Of a stretch of DNA of 64,000 nucleotides, positions 11,601-21,139 are shown piece after piece. The position numbers and the translations under genes were made by a program. The first letter of the stretch is position 1; the number at the start of each line of letters is the position of its first letter. Under the pieces are notes generated by a model. It did not search any database. It had not been told where the DNA came from and saw only the letters and a list, made by a program, of their open reading frames with translations. Source of the DNA: Xestospongia bergquistia (Eukaryota; Porifera; Demospongiae; Haplosclerida; Petrosiidae); contig OZ014411.1 of NCBI GenBank assembly GCA_963965975.1, positions 6,309,001 to 6,373,000 on the forward strand, in the 5' to 3' direction.

Positions 11601-14600
11601 CTAAGCTAGACAATGTAATGTTGTTATTTGTATAACTCCTACTGATAACATGTCCTTTAAACAACCAAAGATATTTAAGGACTGTCGGATGAGTTCGAAA
11701 TGTTAGCTAATTGAACCCCGTTTGGGTTAAAATAATCTTGATTTTAATAATAAGTTAAATATAATATCCAGACTCCAGACTGACTAGGAATGAATGTGAA
11801 TGGGTTTAAATAGTGAACTTAGTGGTCTCATGATTAAAACAAAATGATTGGTTAATGTAGCGTGGGAAAATAATATACAATGAATATGATTGGTCCTTTA
11901 AACAATGAATCTGATTGGTCCATTATTTATTGATCATAAACTTCCTCCATTTGATCCACTAGCTCACTTTTGTCATATTTCCTCCCACCTTCTTTTGCAC
12001 GAAGTGCGGGTTGCTCCAATTCCAATCGGAACAATCCAGCAGCATTTGCATTCTCTTGTCCTTTTCTGTGCTCTACTGTAAATTGATAGGGCTGAAGAGT
12101 CAGGCTCCACCTCATCAGTCTTGAGTTCCCTTCTTTAAACTTCTGTAGCCACTGGAACACTCGGTGGTCAGTCTGTATTATAAAAGGCTTTCCAATCAAA
12201 TATACTGAAAAGGCTTGTACTCCTAGTTTTATTGCTAGATATTCTTTTTCCACCACAGCATACTTTCGTTCTCTGTCCAGCAGTTTCTTACTGAAGTAAG
12301 CAATAGGATAGTCATTTCCTAATGGGTCTCTCTGATTCAATACCACTCCAATCCCTACATCTGATGTATCTGTCTGCACAAGGAATGTTAAATTAGGGTC
12401 TGGGTTCCGCATAATATTTGATGAAGTGAGGGTAGTTTTCAGTTTCTCAAATGCTGTTTCTGCTGCCACATTTCACTCTATAGTCTCCGGCAATCCTTTC
12501 TTTGTAAGGTTAGTTAGTGGCTCAGCTATTTGGCCAAAATCTCTTATGAATCTCATGTAATAACAAGTCATTCCCAAGAATTCTCAAACTTCCTTCTTCG
12601 TTGTTGGTCTCTTTAATTGTTTTATGGCGATGACCTTGCTCTGTTCAGGTCTGACACCTCCTCGACCAATGCGATGTCCAAGATAAGTGCATTCTGCTGC
12701 TCCGAATTCACACTTCTTTAGTTTCAGAGTTAATCCAGCGTCTTGTAGTCTTTCCAATACTTGCTGTAAGTGAACTAGATGTTCTTTCCAAGTTGAGCTA
12801 TGAATTACAATGTCATCTAGATATACACCAACAACGTCATTAAGTCCTCTTAAGGTTTGGTCCATCATTTGTTGAAAAGACGCTGGTGCCCCACTTAGTC
12901 CAAAAGGCATCAAAGTTAACTGAAATAATCCTAAAGGGCTGCTGAACGCAGTCTTCTCAGAATCCTGTTTGTCCATTGGTATCTGCCAATACCCTTTCGC
13001 TAGATCGAGAGTTGATATATATTTTGCATTCCCTATGGCATCTAACATCTCGTCTATTCTTGGCATGGGGTAGGCATCGAATTTGGTAATTGTGTTCAAT
13101 TTCCTGTAATCCACACAAATTCTATTACTGCCATCCTTCTTCTTAACCACAACAATTGGTGATGACCATTCACTGCTCGACTCCTCAATTAATCCGTCCT
13201 TCAGCATGGTTTGCAGTTCATCACAGAGATCTTTCTTCAGGGCTGGATAAGGTCGTTGACGTATTGGGCCACTTCCATCTGTCACGATCTTATGCACTGT
13301 TCTTTTAGCACGTCTAGGGTTTGGATCAATAACTTGCTTATATTGTTGTAGGAGTTTCTCTAATTCTTGTTTTTCTTTTGCTGTTAGTTGATCTCCTATT
13401 CGTGGCTCCCCTTCTTGCCATTCAGGACTTAGCAACTCAGTGCTATCCTCCACAATACTAGTGTAACTTGTTTCTGTCCTAGGGTACTATTGTTTAAGCA
13501 AGTTACAATAGAATACCTTGGTCATGTTACGTTCAGGCATCTCTAACTCATAGTTGACACTTCCAATTCTCTTTTTGATCCTGTATGGTCCTTGCCACTG
13601 TGCTTTAAAATTCTGTGTGCTATCTGGTAGTAATAGTAGAACTTGATCTCCAGGTATGTAGCTTTTCTCTCAAGCATGCTGATCATACCATTGTTTCTGC
13701 TTTGTTTGAGCCTTCTTCCAATTCTGTTGGGATATCACATGGGCTTCTTCCATACATTGACGGGGTGACAAAACATAGCTGGTAATGTCATTTTCTTCTG
13801 GTTGTGTTGCAATCCACTGATCCTTCAATATGTCCATAGGTCCTTTCACATCTCTCGAATATAAGAGTTCAAAGGGACTGAATCCTGTGGTTTCCTGAGG
13901 GATTTCCCTGTAGGCAAATACTACCAGAGGTAACATCTTATCCCATTGTCATCTAGTGGATCTTGAAGTTTTCTTTAACATAAGTGTCAGAGTCTGGTTC
14001 AGTCTCTCTACTAAACCATCAGTCTGTGGGTGATATGGGCTGGTGGTTATGGCTTTGATTCCCAACATCCGGTAAAATTCCTTCAGCAGTTCTGAAGTAA
14101 AGTTTGTGCCTTGATCCGTCAAAATTTCATTTGGTATTCCCGCTCTGGAAAATAAATCCATAAGTTTATCAGCTACACTTACAGCTGTAAATCTCCTGAG
14201 AGGGTATGCTTCTGGAAATCTTATAGCATAGTCACTAATAACTAAAATGTACTGGTGTCCACTGGTTGTCTTTGGTAATGGTCCTACTATATCCATTGCT
14301 AACCGTTCGAAGGGTTTGCCAATGATAGGCATCTTTACCAATGGCACTTTCGTAGGTCGCCTAGCCACTTTCTGACATTCTGGGCAGGATTTTACATAGG
14401 TCTTCACATCTTTCGTTACTCCTGGCCATCAGAAACTTTTTCTAATTCTCTGAAGAGTTTGTTCAACTCCCATATGTCCAGCCATTGGCATGTCATGTGC
14501 CATTTTGAGAATATCAAACCGGTATTGTGTAGGCAGAAGTATTTGAAGTTCCTTTTCATTAGGATTTCGTTTTGACTTCCACAGTCGACACAACACTCCA

Positions 14601-17600
14601 TTTCTAATATCCACAGCCTCTAAATCCTCTCTTGCCTTCCAAGCTTGGATATCCGAATCCTTTTGCTGTGCCTCAATGAGCTGATCTTTTGTGGCATTAC
14701 ATCCATTTCGTCTTCGGCGCTCTCACCTTTTCTCTGCTCTGGTTTTGTTTATTCGTCCCCGTCCGGGTTCCTGAAACAAAGTATCATCAAAATTAAATTC
14801 AATGTTCTCACAGATGGAGTTCTGATCCGTCTGATCACAGTTCCCATCAATCTTAGTTTCGTCAGTTCTTCGACCTCCTTCCATTGGACTCCCCATCTCC
14901 ATCTCAGATTTCTCAGTACTTTGATTTTCCTCTGGCACTTCTGTTGATAGTGATTCCAATTCTTCTCCTTCTTCAGAAAATCTATCACTGCCACAACTGG
15001 ACTCGAATTCCTTGGTGATCCCACCTTCTTCCTTCAGTCTCGATGACAGCAACTCCTGATTTCTCCTAACTTGAGCTCTTGCCACTACAGCTCCAGCAAA
15101 CTCTCGATTCATCTTCTCCCACATCGCCTTTCTCACTTGTCGTGGAAAGGTATCTAACAAAGGTACGCCAATCGGTGCAACTCTCCCCAACAGTACATCT
15201 TCAGGCACAACTTCTGACACAGCCACTTCCTGACTGAACTCTTGTTCCCCTTGTAGTTGAATTGTCACTCTAGCCTTTGGGTATGAACAGGTAGATCCTC
15301 CAGAGTCTGTAATCGTCACAGCATCTCCAGTATAGTTCTCCTCTGTTACCATCCTTTGATGTACGATAGTGGTAGATGCTCCCATGTCCAACACTATTCT
15401 GTCAGTAGGTATTCCATTCACAATGCCTTTCCTTAATTGATCTCAGTAACTCATCTCTTGTCCAAATGATTTCTTAGGACAATTCCTGGAAATGTGACCA
15501 ATCTGACCACATTTGTAGCAAGTTACTTCTCTTCTTGAGGTGGACTTGGTTTCGGTTGTCCTACTAGGCTGACTGTTCCGTCCTTCCCTGATCTCGGGTC
15601 GGGAGGATGTAATAAATTTCCATTCCATACCTTCCTCTTTTCGCTTCAGTTGGTATTCTTGAATGCACTGTTTTAGCTCCCCCACGGTACGAGGTCCTCG
15701 ACCGTCTATTCGTGCTTGAAGGTCCCAGACAGACCAGTTTGTACCTGCTCCATCACTATCTCCCTTTGCACCTGCATTTCAAGTTCCTCCAATCGCTCTT
15801 TGGTAGACAAATGTGGGTTTGAAACCAGTATCAGCCATCTTTTAACAAGAGCATCCACTCTTCAAACATGTTCGGCAATGTCGTTATCTATCTTGAATCT
15901 CATCTGTCGGAGCTTCACTCGACTTGCCTCTGGGTTGATCTCATAACTTTGGGGAATTGCTTGCTTGAGAATGGCATAAGGTCCTTTCGGTTCTACATCG
16001 TTGTAAGCTGATCCTGCTCTCCTAGTGAGCACAGGTGCTAATTGTCGGGTCCACTCATCTTCGGGCATGTCATTAATAATCATATGTCATTCAAAGAGAG
16101 TCAGATAATCTTCAATATCCACATTTTCTCCCATGGTTCTGAACTTGGGAACATTAGTACTTCTCTGAGTTTGACCCTGTTCCATCATTTGAGTCATCCT
16201 AGCCATTACATGTGTCAATTCTTCCATCTCTGTATTTCTCTTCGTTTTAGTTCTTATCTTACTAACAGTTTCTTCGCTATCTGATACAGTAGATTGATAC
16301 CTATAGGCCATTCAAAGTGTCTCTCGAAGGTTTGGTCTTATTGTAGTTCGATGAGCGTCGTAATCCAAAGTGGTCTCTTCTGTCTTCCGTTCAAAGTGAT
16401 CCCACCCCAGCCACCAAAATGTCAGATGCGCTCGAAATGTTAGCTAATTGAACCCCGTTTGGGTTAAAATAATCTTGATTTTAATAATAAGTTAAATATA
16501 ATATCCTGACTAGGAATGAATGTGAATGGTTTAAATAGTGAACTTAGTAGTCTCATGATTAAAACAAAATGATTGGTTAATGTAGCGTGGGAAAATAATA
16601 TAAAATGAATATGATTGGTCCTTTAACAATGAATCTGATTGGTCCATTATTTATTGATCATAAACTTCCTCCATTTGATCCACTAGCTCACTTTTGTCAC
16701 AAGGACATATTATGTTGCTTAATATAATCAAAATAAGTAACTACTGAGCTGTTTACAAATTGGCAACTGTAGGCATTTCATTCCGTAGGTATAAACACAA
16801 TTATTTGTAAGCATAATTATATAATGTGTAGTTTTTGTGTATACAGCATTTTTAGGTTGTAACCTAATGGCTTCTTCTTACACAAGCATTATGACTTATC
16901 CCAAAACAAATATCTACTAGTATGTCAATGTAACCCATTAGTTATGTACGAAGGAAGTATAACATTACATAATGGGAACATATTTATAATATGACCTCAC
17001 ACACATCAAGTATACATTACATGCACATTGAGCCATCTAATGGAATACAAATTGGTCCAAGTCTTACACATCATCTAAAAATAAAGTTTACTTAAATATA
17101 AGAACAGTTATAGTTGCTCATGTAACAAGTAACCATAGCTATTATGTTTTTTGTACACAAGCTTTGTGACTCATATCTGTTTATATATCAACTACGATCT
17201 ATTGAGCAGGTATGAAGAGTAAGAAAATTACACAACAGGAAAGTACTAATAATAACACGAGGCTTAAATAACATTACAATTCACTATAATGTCACTGTAA
17301 CAACTATGATACTTTACTATATAATACTAGAACAACAAGGATAGCTTATGTAATAGCTGAATTGACAACATTACGTAATATATATCAGCACTAACATAAG
17401 AGACAACACATACCTGTACATGTTCTTCCATCACTATCTAAATGATATCCAGTATTACAAGCACAGTTATAACTACCAAGTGTATTAACACATCTCTGAT
17501 GACACCAGTTTGTTATTGAGGAATTCCCACTATAGTTACCAATTAAAACAGTTTGAATGCACTCATTAATATCTACAGAAAGTAAAACTAGGTGAGTTTA

Positions 17601-19427
17601 ATGTCAACATGATGACAGTCAAACACAGGAAACAAAAGAACATACATTTTAATTATTTACACATAACATGGTTTATACCAAAACTGTTCTGTTAAACTAT
17701 AAAATGTAAACCCTTTAATTATTGACTGGAACTACATACATGAGCAAAAAGTGCCAGTGTGTAATGTTAATTGACATTCTTATAATAAATATAACTATGA
17801 TTCAATCTACTTACTTTATTTGAAAGTAATCAAATCTATATCATACTATAATTTGTACGTCAATATTCTGATATAAACAATGTTTAATGACTTATAACAT
17901 TTCCTTACCAATACAAGCATGATTGTTATATCCAAGTATATAATTGTTCATACAAGAACAATAGTATGATCCAGCAGTGTTAGTACAGTAATGACTACAT
18001 CCTCCATTATTAGTGTTACATTCATTAATATCTATTAGAAAATACCAGTGAAATAATAAGATGGATGAGCAATTGAATTAATACCTATTATATACACTCC
18101 TTTAATATGAACATTGATAAATAACATAGGACATTTATTTTATATGTGCTATTACACATGTTCCACATACAACTACAAAGTATTCATGAAAATGGCTTCC
18201 ATTTACTTCACATTACTTACTAAATACGGTATTTCTGAGTAAGCTATACAAAATTAAATTTGGATAAGATAAAATAATTCTAACAGTAGGCCCTTTCGAC
18301 ATACACAGAAATGATAGCTGGTAATCATAATCATGACCATATAATTTTAAGCATGTTTTGGTGAAAATACCCACATAGAGCAATCATTAATTATAGTCTA
18401 CGACTAAGTAAATGATTACAAAAGAAAAGCTATAAAGCTTTTACTACAAATCTTACCATAAGCCAGTATTATAAATTACATAATTTTTTATTGGATGTAT
18501 TAATTTTGAACCAATTAGAAATGCCAACATATAGTGACATTATGATAAAGAAATTCTGACCATCACTATAAAGAAACCATGAGTGCTCAGCAGTCGTATG
18601 GTATTTGAAAACTTATGTCAATATATCTTATCTCAGTTGTTGTGTTAGTAGTCTCATGTTACCTGTTGCACAAGATGTTCCATTCCAACCAGCTGAACAA
18701 GTACAAACATTAGGACTAGTACAGTTACCATGAGTGCATCCTGGAGAGCATTGAGCTAAAAACATTTTCATAATTTAATGTCATATAAAATAATACAAGA
18801 ACACTTACGAATACATTGAGAGTTGACTATTGCATAGCCTACACAACATTGTGATACACTGTAATAACTGATGTAATAAGCAACACTGGACCTTGTGTAG
18901 TACACATACCTGGAAGACAGTTAATTAGTGTATAAAGCACTATCTTGCAATTAACTCAAGAATATATTATCATATTTATTGAAAACATTAAAGGTTTCCT
19001 ACATTTGTTTATAGATATTATTATCAAATCATGCAAAGCTGTTATAGTTATTACAAAGCTGTTATATATAAGCCATCAAGCTCTTCAAACAATTGCCTAA
19101 GTATCTTTCCTCAATACACTACAGTAGTAATGGTATTATTATAACCCTGTGTAGTATCGGGAGCACCGTGATAACCAGAGAAATCCACAGCCATAAGTGG
19201 ACCGTTGCTGTGTTGTGTAGAAAGCCGATGTGTAAATTGTGTACGAATTGCTCGTTGATCTAGCATAGGTGCAGATACCCGATTGACTAGATGCAATATA
19301 ACAGAAAAAGAGTAAATTAATGCATGTTTAGTACCATTTTGCTATCTTACCCAGACGATGATCCAATACACAAGAGAATAGTTAGAAAGCAACAGAGAAA
19401 CATTTTCAACAGTGCAATCACTCTCAT
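1804..19427 (-). CDS. Receptor R1: EMI-EGF-sushi-Ig-ephrin-like transmembrane protein, complete gene
   Basis: Exons (high to low): 19427-19351, 19286-19146, 18909-18809, 18755-18663, 18031-17909, 17572-17414, 11217-11095, 10855-10730, 10062-9940, 9477-9355, 9149-8772, 8719-7320, 7266-7155, 6967-3518, 3460-3251, 3089-2943, 2612-2497, 2437-2362, 2147-1804. They sum to 7422 bases (2473 residues plus stop); all junctions are GT-AG and in phase, and homologous junctions recur in R2 and R3, which strongly supports the model. Domain order: signal peptide, EMI, EGF repeats, two sushi, EGF, long unassigned ectodomain, two Ig, ephrin-receptor-like Cys-rich, stalk, membrane span, tyrosine-rich tail of about 100 residues. 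EMI plus EGF resembles Draper/MEGF10 receptors, but the sushi, Ig and Cys-rich parts do not belong to that family. A retrotransposon lies in the sixth intron on the same strand. Probable type I surface receptor; ligand unknown. Confidence 0.8.
2943..3460 (-). CDS. R1 exons 15-16: ephrin-receptor-like Cys-rich repeats
   Basis: Exon 15 (3460-3251) and exon 16 (3089-2943) encode C..C..G.Y......G...C..C repeats such as [32 protein letters not shown] and [18 protein letters not shown]. These match the GCC2/GCC3 or Tyr-kinase-ephrin-receptor-like modules of extracellular proteins. The exon 16 acceptor is set by the phase: G from exon 15 plus AA gives Glu, then LCLHDT. They form the membrane-proximal part of the ectodomain. 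Confidence 0.75.
3518..6967 (-). CDS. R1 exon 14: large ectodomain exon with coiled coil, RQKR site and two Ig domains
   Basis: A single 3450-base exon, open throughout and identical in length in R1, R2 and R3. Its first half is unassigned: an N-glycosylation-rich beta-like region, a Lys/Glu/Gln-rich stretch suited to a coiled coil (around [20 protein letters not shown]), and a cluster of about fifteen Cys (including [10 protein letters not shown] and EMSCCLSQ). A RERQKRDM stretch is a strong furin-type site. Two Ig domains follow: the first with LHCEVE, WYW and [10 protein letters not shown]; the second with MACDAYG, W and [12 protein letters not shown] last segment ([14 protein letters not shown] and onward) leads into [16 protein letters not shown], the start of the ephrin-receptor-like repeats. 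Probably all extracellular. Confidence 0.8.
7155..7266 (-). CDS. R1 exon 13: short linker exon
   Basis: A 112-base exon links exons 12 and 14 and encodes [20 protein letters not shown] followed by about 15 more residues. It has a CTATAATAG acceptor, a GTTTG donor and in-phase joins on both sides. Same length in R2 and R3. No domain recognised. Confidence 0.65.
7320..8719 (-). CDS. R1 exon 12: EGF followed by unassigned ectodomain with RSKR site
   Basis: This 1400-base exon opens with one EGF ([20 protein letters not shown], ending at CNCEG and a later Cys), then about 430 residues I cannot assign to a family. The unassigned part contains a basic RSKRSR stretch near its first third, a possible furin-type processing site, followed by a Cys-containing block ([19 protein letters not shown]) and long Ser/Leu-rich beta-like sequence. 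The exon ends in phase 0 at a GTATG donor. Confidence 0.75.
8772..9149 (-). CDS. R1 exon 11: two sushi (CCP) domains
   Basis: A 378-base exon encodes two complement-control-type modules. The first runs from [16 protein letters not shown] through [13 protein letters not shown] to WSGLHPLC; the second starts [12 protein letters not shown] and includes CKHGYEVEG. The four-Cys pattern and the C..GY / W.G..P.C signatures are clear in the first module; the second is more divergent. Sushi domains mediate protein binding in complement factors and selectins. Confidence 0.8.
9355..11217 (-). CDS. R1 exons 7-10: four EGF repeats
   Basis: Four phase 1-1 exons lie at 11217-11095 ([16 protein letters not shown]), 10855-10730 ([16 protein letters not shown], atypical at its start), 10062-9940 ([16 protein letters not shown]) and 9477-9355 ([16 protein letters not shown]). 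Three carry a D-I-[ND]-x-C start typical of calcium-binding EGF. Introns are 250-670 bp here, much longer than the 40-100 bp introns between some 3' exons. R2 and R3 carry two additional EGF exons in the interval between the 9940 and 10730 type exons. Confidence 0.8.
11218..11682. other. R1 intron sequence left of the retrotransposon
   Basis: AT-rich intron sequence matching R2 intron 38062-38530. I see no exon or RNA gene in it. Confidence 0.6.
11683..11975 (-). repeat. 3' LTR of the retrotransposon
   Basis: This is the downstream LTR in element orientation, about 293 bp. The main difference from the other LTR is an extra 11-bp duplication (CCAGACTCCAGACTGACT context near 11766-11784). The RNase H frame runs into it and stops at 11927. 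Confidence 0.85.
11927..12583 (-). pseudogene. Retrotransposon RNase H
   Basis: In frame with the [18 protein letters not shown] carries the first catalytic Asp, [15 protein letters not shown] the Glu, and [12 protein letters not shown] the second Asp, as in Ty3/gypsy RNase H. A TGA near 12480 (ETIE*NVAA) falls where the family has Trp. The frame ends inside the 3' LTR at 11927. It degrades element RNA during cDNA synthesis. Confidence 0.85.
11976..11997 (-). other. Polypurine tract of the retrotransposon
   Basis: Immediately upstream of the 3' LTR the element strand is purine-rich (AAAAGAAGGTGGGAGGAAAT), the expected position and composition for the plus-strand primer. Confidence 0.6.
12584..13453 (-). 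pseudogene. Retrotransposon reverse transcriptase, Ty3/gypsy type
   Basis: A 289-residue open segment contains the seven RT blocks in order: [68 protein letters not shown], the catalytic [10 protein letters not shown] and YLGHRI. The wording of these blocks is Ty3/gypsy, not copia. It ends at a TGA codon in a context (KEV*EFLGM) where Arg is usual, after which the same frame continues into RNase H. Confidence 0.92.
13486..14722 (-). pseudogene. Retrotransposon integrase, located before RT
   Basis: All pieces lie in one frame, broken by stops near 14429, 13949, 13670 and 13485. The zinc-binding H-H-C-C pattern is seen as [10 protein letters not shown] and CPECQK. The catalytic core shows [18 protein letters not shown] and LVERLNQTL, giving the D, D, E triad. 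A GPY/F-like segment ([12 protein letters not shown]) follows. It joins element cDNA to the target. Its place between protease and reverse transcriptase is the notable feature; a chromodomain is not seen. Confidence 0.85.
14723..15442 (-). pseudogene. Retrotransposon aspartic protease region
   Basis: The region follows gag in the same frame after a TGA stop. [14 protein letters not shown] is an aspartic-protease active-site motif; Met replaces the usual Thr or Ser of D-T/S-G-A, which may have lowered activity or may be a family variant. The rest is acidic linker sequence up to a TGA at 14723. The protease would mature Gag-Pol. Confidence 0.7.
15443..16314 (-). pseudogene. Retrotransposon gag with zinc knuckle, broken
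   Basis: Open pieces at 16311-16087, 16083-15862 and 15685-15443 together form a Gag-like polyprotein ending in a CX2CX4HX4C knuckle ([14 protein letters not shown]). In-frame TGA codons separate the first pieces (after TLFE and after AEHV), and a one-base frameshift near 15725 puts the last piece in another frame. A further TGA precedes the first Met, and the frame is open above it almost to the primer-binding site, so the real start is unclear. Gag would form the particle and bind element RNA. Confidence 0.75.
16399..16416 (-). other. Primer-binding site of the retrotransposon
   Basis: Just inside the 5' LTR, after three bases, the plus strand reads ATCCCACCCCAGCCACCA, which has the form of a tRNA 3' end with CCA. 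The element strand is therefore complementary to it and starts TGG, as expected of a primer-binding site. I did not assign the tRNA. Confidence 0.6.
16420..16701 (-). repeat. 5' LTR of the retrotransposon
   Basis: This 282-bp repeat matches 11683-11975 apart from five substitutions and three indels that I can count by eye. It starts TGTCAGATGC on the plus strand and ends TTGTCACA. Because the element reads on the minus strand, this is the upstream LTR. Confidence 0.88.
16707..17413. other. R1 intron sequence right of the retrotransposon
   Basis: Intron continuation matching R2 at 38530-39490, although R2 carries extra repeated sequence. No coding potential seen. Confidence 0.6.
17414..18031 (-). 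CDS. R1 exons 5-6: two calcium-binding-type EGF repeats
   Basis: Exon 5 (18031-17909) begins [16 protein letters not shown], and exon 6 (17572-17414) begins [16 protein letters not shown], has a longer first loop, and ends in [10 protein letters not shown]. Both start with the D-I-N-E-C calcium-binding EGF signature and are phase 1-1 exons, the standard shuffling unit. The 159-base exon 6 type is present once in R1 and twice in R2. Confidence 0.8.
18663..18755 (-). CDS. R1 exon 4: short EGF-like repeat
   Basis: A 93-base exon encodes [20 protein letters not shown] followed by SAGWNGTSC, a six-Cys EGF of the short, non-calcium-binding kind found after EMI domains in Draper/MEGF proteins. Both flanks are phase 1, so the exon can be skipped or duplicated without a frameshift. 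Confidence 0.75.
18809..19286 (-). CDS. R1 exons 2-3: EMI domain
   Basis: Exon 2 (19286-19146) and exon 3 (18909-18809) together encode a Cys-rich module beginning SGICTYAR and continuing through [15 protein letters not shown] to [14 protein letters not shown]. The early Cys, the W..RC..Y core and the CC.G.......C ending match the EMI domain that begins EMILINs, MEGF10/11, Draper and CED-1. It directly follows the signal peptide, the usual EMI position. The exon 2 donor is a weak GTTAT, conserved in R2. Confidence 0.7.
19351..19427 (-). CDS. R1 exon 1: start codon and signal peptide
   Basis: ATG at 19427-19425 opens a 25-codon exon encoding [20 protein letters not shown] followed by a small-residue stretch (GSSSG), a typical signal peptide with cleavage site. 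The donor is GTAAG at 19350-19346. The exon ends in phase 2, matching exon 2. It is the only exon upstream of the EMI domain with a coding start, so I take it as the gene start. Confidence 0.75.
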
Positions 19428-19494
19428 CCGGTTAAAGATAAACAGGAATATTGTAATCATAAATTCATGAAATGGGCGTTGCGATTACATATAG

Positions 19495-19535
19495 ATGATA
19501 CTTATTATTCATGGTCCATGAATAATAAGTATCAT
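19495..19535. repeat. Perfect inverted repeat upstream of R1 start
   Basis: Two 20-bp arms (19495-19514 and 19516-19535) around one base, 68 bp upstream of the R1 ATG. R2 at the same place keeps only one arm. It could form a cruciform or act as a binding palindrome, but the arm difference suggests a recent mutation event. Confidence 0.85.
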
Positions 19536-21139
19536 GACATGCCGCTGAAGACATTAAGATTGGAGAATGATTGCGATAACTTTTCTGAATTTACTGCTGC
19601 TTGACAAAGGATCGACTTGTTTCCTGGAATTGAAGTCAGACTATAGAATCTGGGAAATATATGCTTTGCAAATGCAACAGTCTGAGCACAGATTCATAGC
19701 CCAGACTTTCACATATACTTGATATCACATAAAGTAAGTGGTAGATAATTTTAATAAATTTGCCAATTGTAAAGTGAATTTTGTATTGCATGTGTAATAT
19801 AAAAAAAAAATTACATAATAGTTCATCTCCAATTGCTCCTAAGGAGTTGTACAGGCTTTAGGGTTACAAAATATGAATAGTAAGTCATATTATACAACAT
19901 TACTACGATTCATCTTTCCAGTAAAATTGTATTACATTGACAGTATAACATTCAAGAGGATGTCCATGAACTGCTTGGAATTCTGAAGAGTCTTGAAGAA
20001 GCTAACATTAAGCACTTATTTTCAAATATTACATTTAAGAATGTTACCATAGCCTTTTATACAGTTCTCAAATAAGCATTGGCATTGAGACTGCAGGTAA
20101 ATTACAGATTTATATATTGGTCACATACCCAGAAAACGTGTGAATTATTTTTACTCCATGCATTGATTGATCAAAGTTGTCATGCATGAATATATGATAT
20201 CCTATTACTATCGAACAATGCAATCAATCACATCTGGTTAAGAGATGCAAAGAAAGCACCCCTTCCATCTGCGTACACTATAAAAATGGGGTGTACCGCC
20301 AACAATGCTGTTTCAACTGCTATGTGCATCATCCAACAATCTACAAGTTATTGGACTCAGTAATTTAACATTAGTCTTTGACAAGGTTCTTGTTATGGAA
20401 ACTCTTTTTGAAATTTAACTTGCAAGTTACACTTTATCTTATATATAATTGTGTGATTAAGATTCTAAACTTTCTATAGATATTTACCTCAGCATATATT
20501 AATGCACCATATTACAAACTACAAGTAAATTATTGTGATAATCATTACATGTGCGAAAACTAAGATTATTTTACTGAAAAGTTAATAACCATTTTATTAA
20601 ACTTGATAATTTTATTTTATTATAATATATTTTATTGTCATGTTAAGTTCTATTTTACATATTACAATGTATACCTACTGTTGAGTTCCAATTTAAACAA
20701 TGACTTGATCAACATCTTTGAAAGTTGATTCTTAAAAAAATGAATAACTTTGTAGTGTTTACAATTATTTCTCTACGTACTAATCCCTCCAGTCATCATC
20801 TTAAGGCTTTTTAAAGTTTGTACACATGGTATTGTAGTAAAGATGACATAATCTACTTCGTTTTAAATTTTTTCTTTGCTTTAAACTCTTTTCAATTATG
20901 TAAGTTCAATCTACAAAATAAAGGAGCAGAACCCTGGTGAAGTAGATGATTAAATAATTTGACTGATGTTCAATTTGCAAAAATCAAGGAATCCATTGTT
21001 AATGACTCATGAACATTATCTCATTGAATATATGTAGTCAACTGTCAATCTACTCTACAATTAAGTTAACATGTACCATTTCTACAGTAAACTCAACTTT
21101 CAATCCTTCTGTGATTATGTAAATGTTTACATAATGAAG

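Larger units (their letters stand above)
11683..16701 (-). mobile_element. LTR retrotransposon, Ty3/gypsy-like enzymes with integrase before reverse transcriptase
   Basis: A 5.0 kb insertion in the R1 intron between exons 6 and 7. LTRs begin TGTC; the right one ends TCACA. A 5-bp repeat, AGGAC, lies at 11678-11682 and 16702-16706, and the empty site is seen in R2 near 38520-38530. Coding order on the minus strand: gag with zinc knuckle, aspartic protease, integrase, reverse transcriptase, RNase H. Ordinary Ty3/gypsy elements have integrase last; this order is the one described for Gmr1-type elements. Eleven in-frame stop codons and at least one gag frameshift make the copy inactive. It is oriented in sense with the receptor, so its LTR could affect R1 splicing or polyadenylation. 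Confidence 0.9.

Noticed and set aside
19111-19296. 61-residue open frame beginning [14 protein letters not shown]
   Set aside because: Wrong frame over EMI exon 2; the frame with [15 protein letters not shown] joins exons 1 and 3 in phase and matches the EMI domain.
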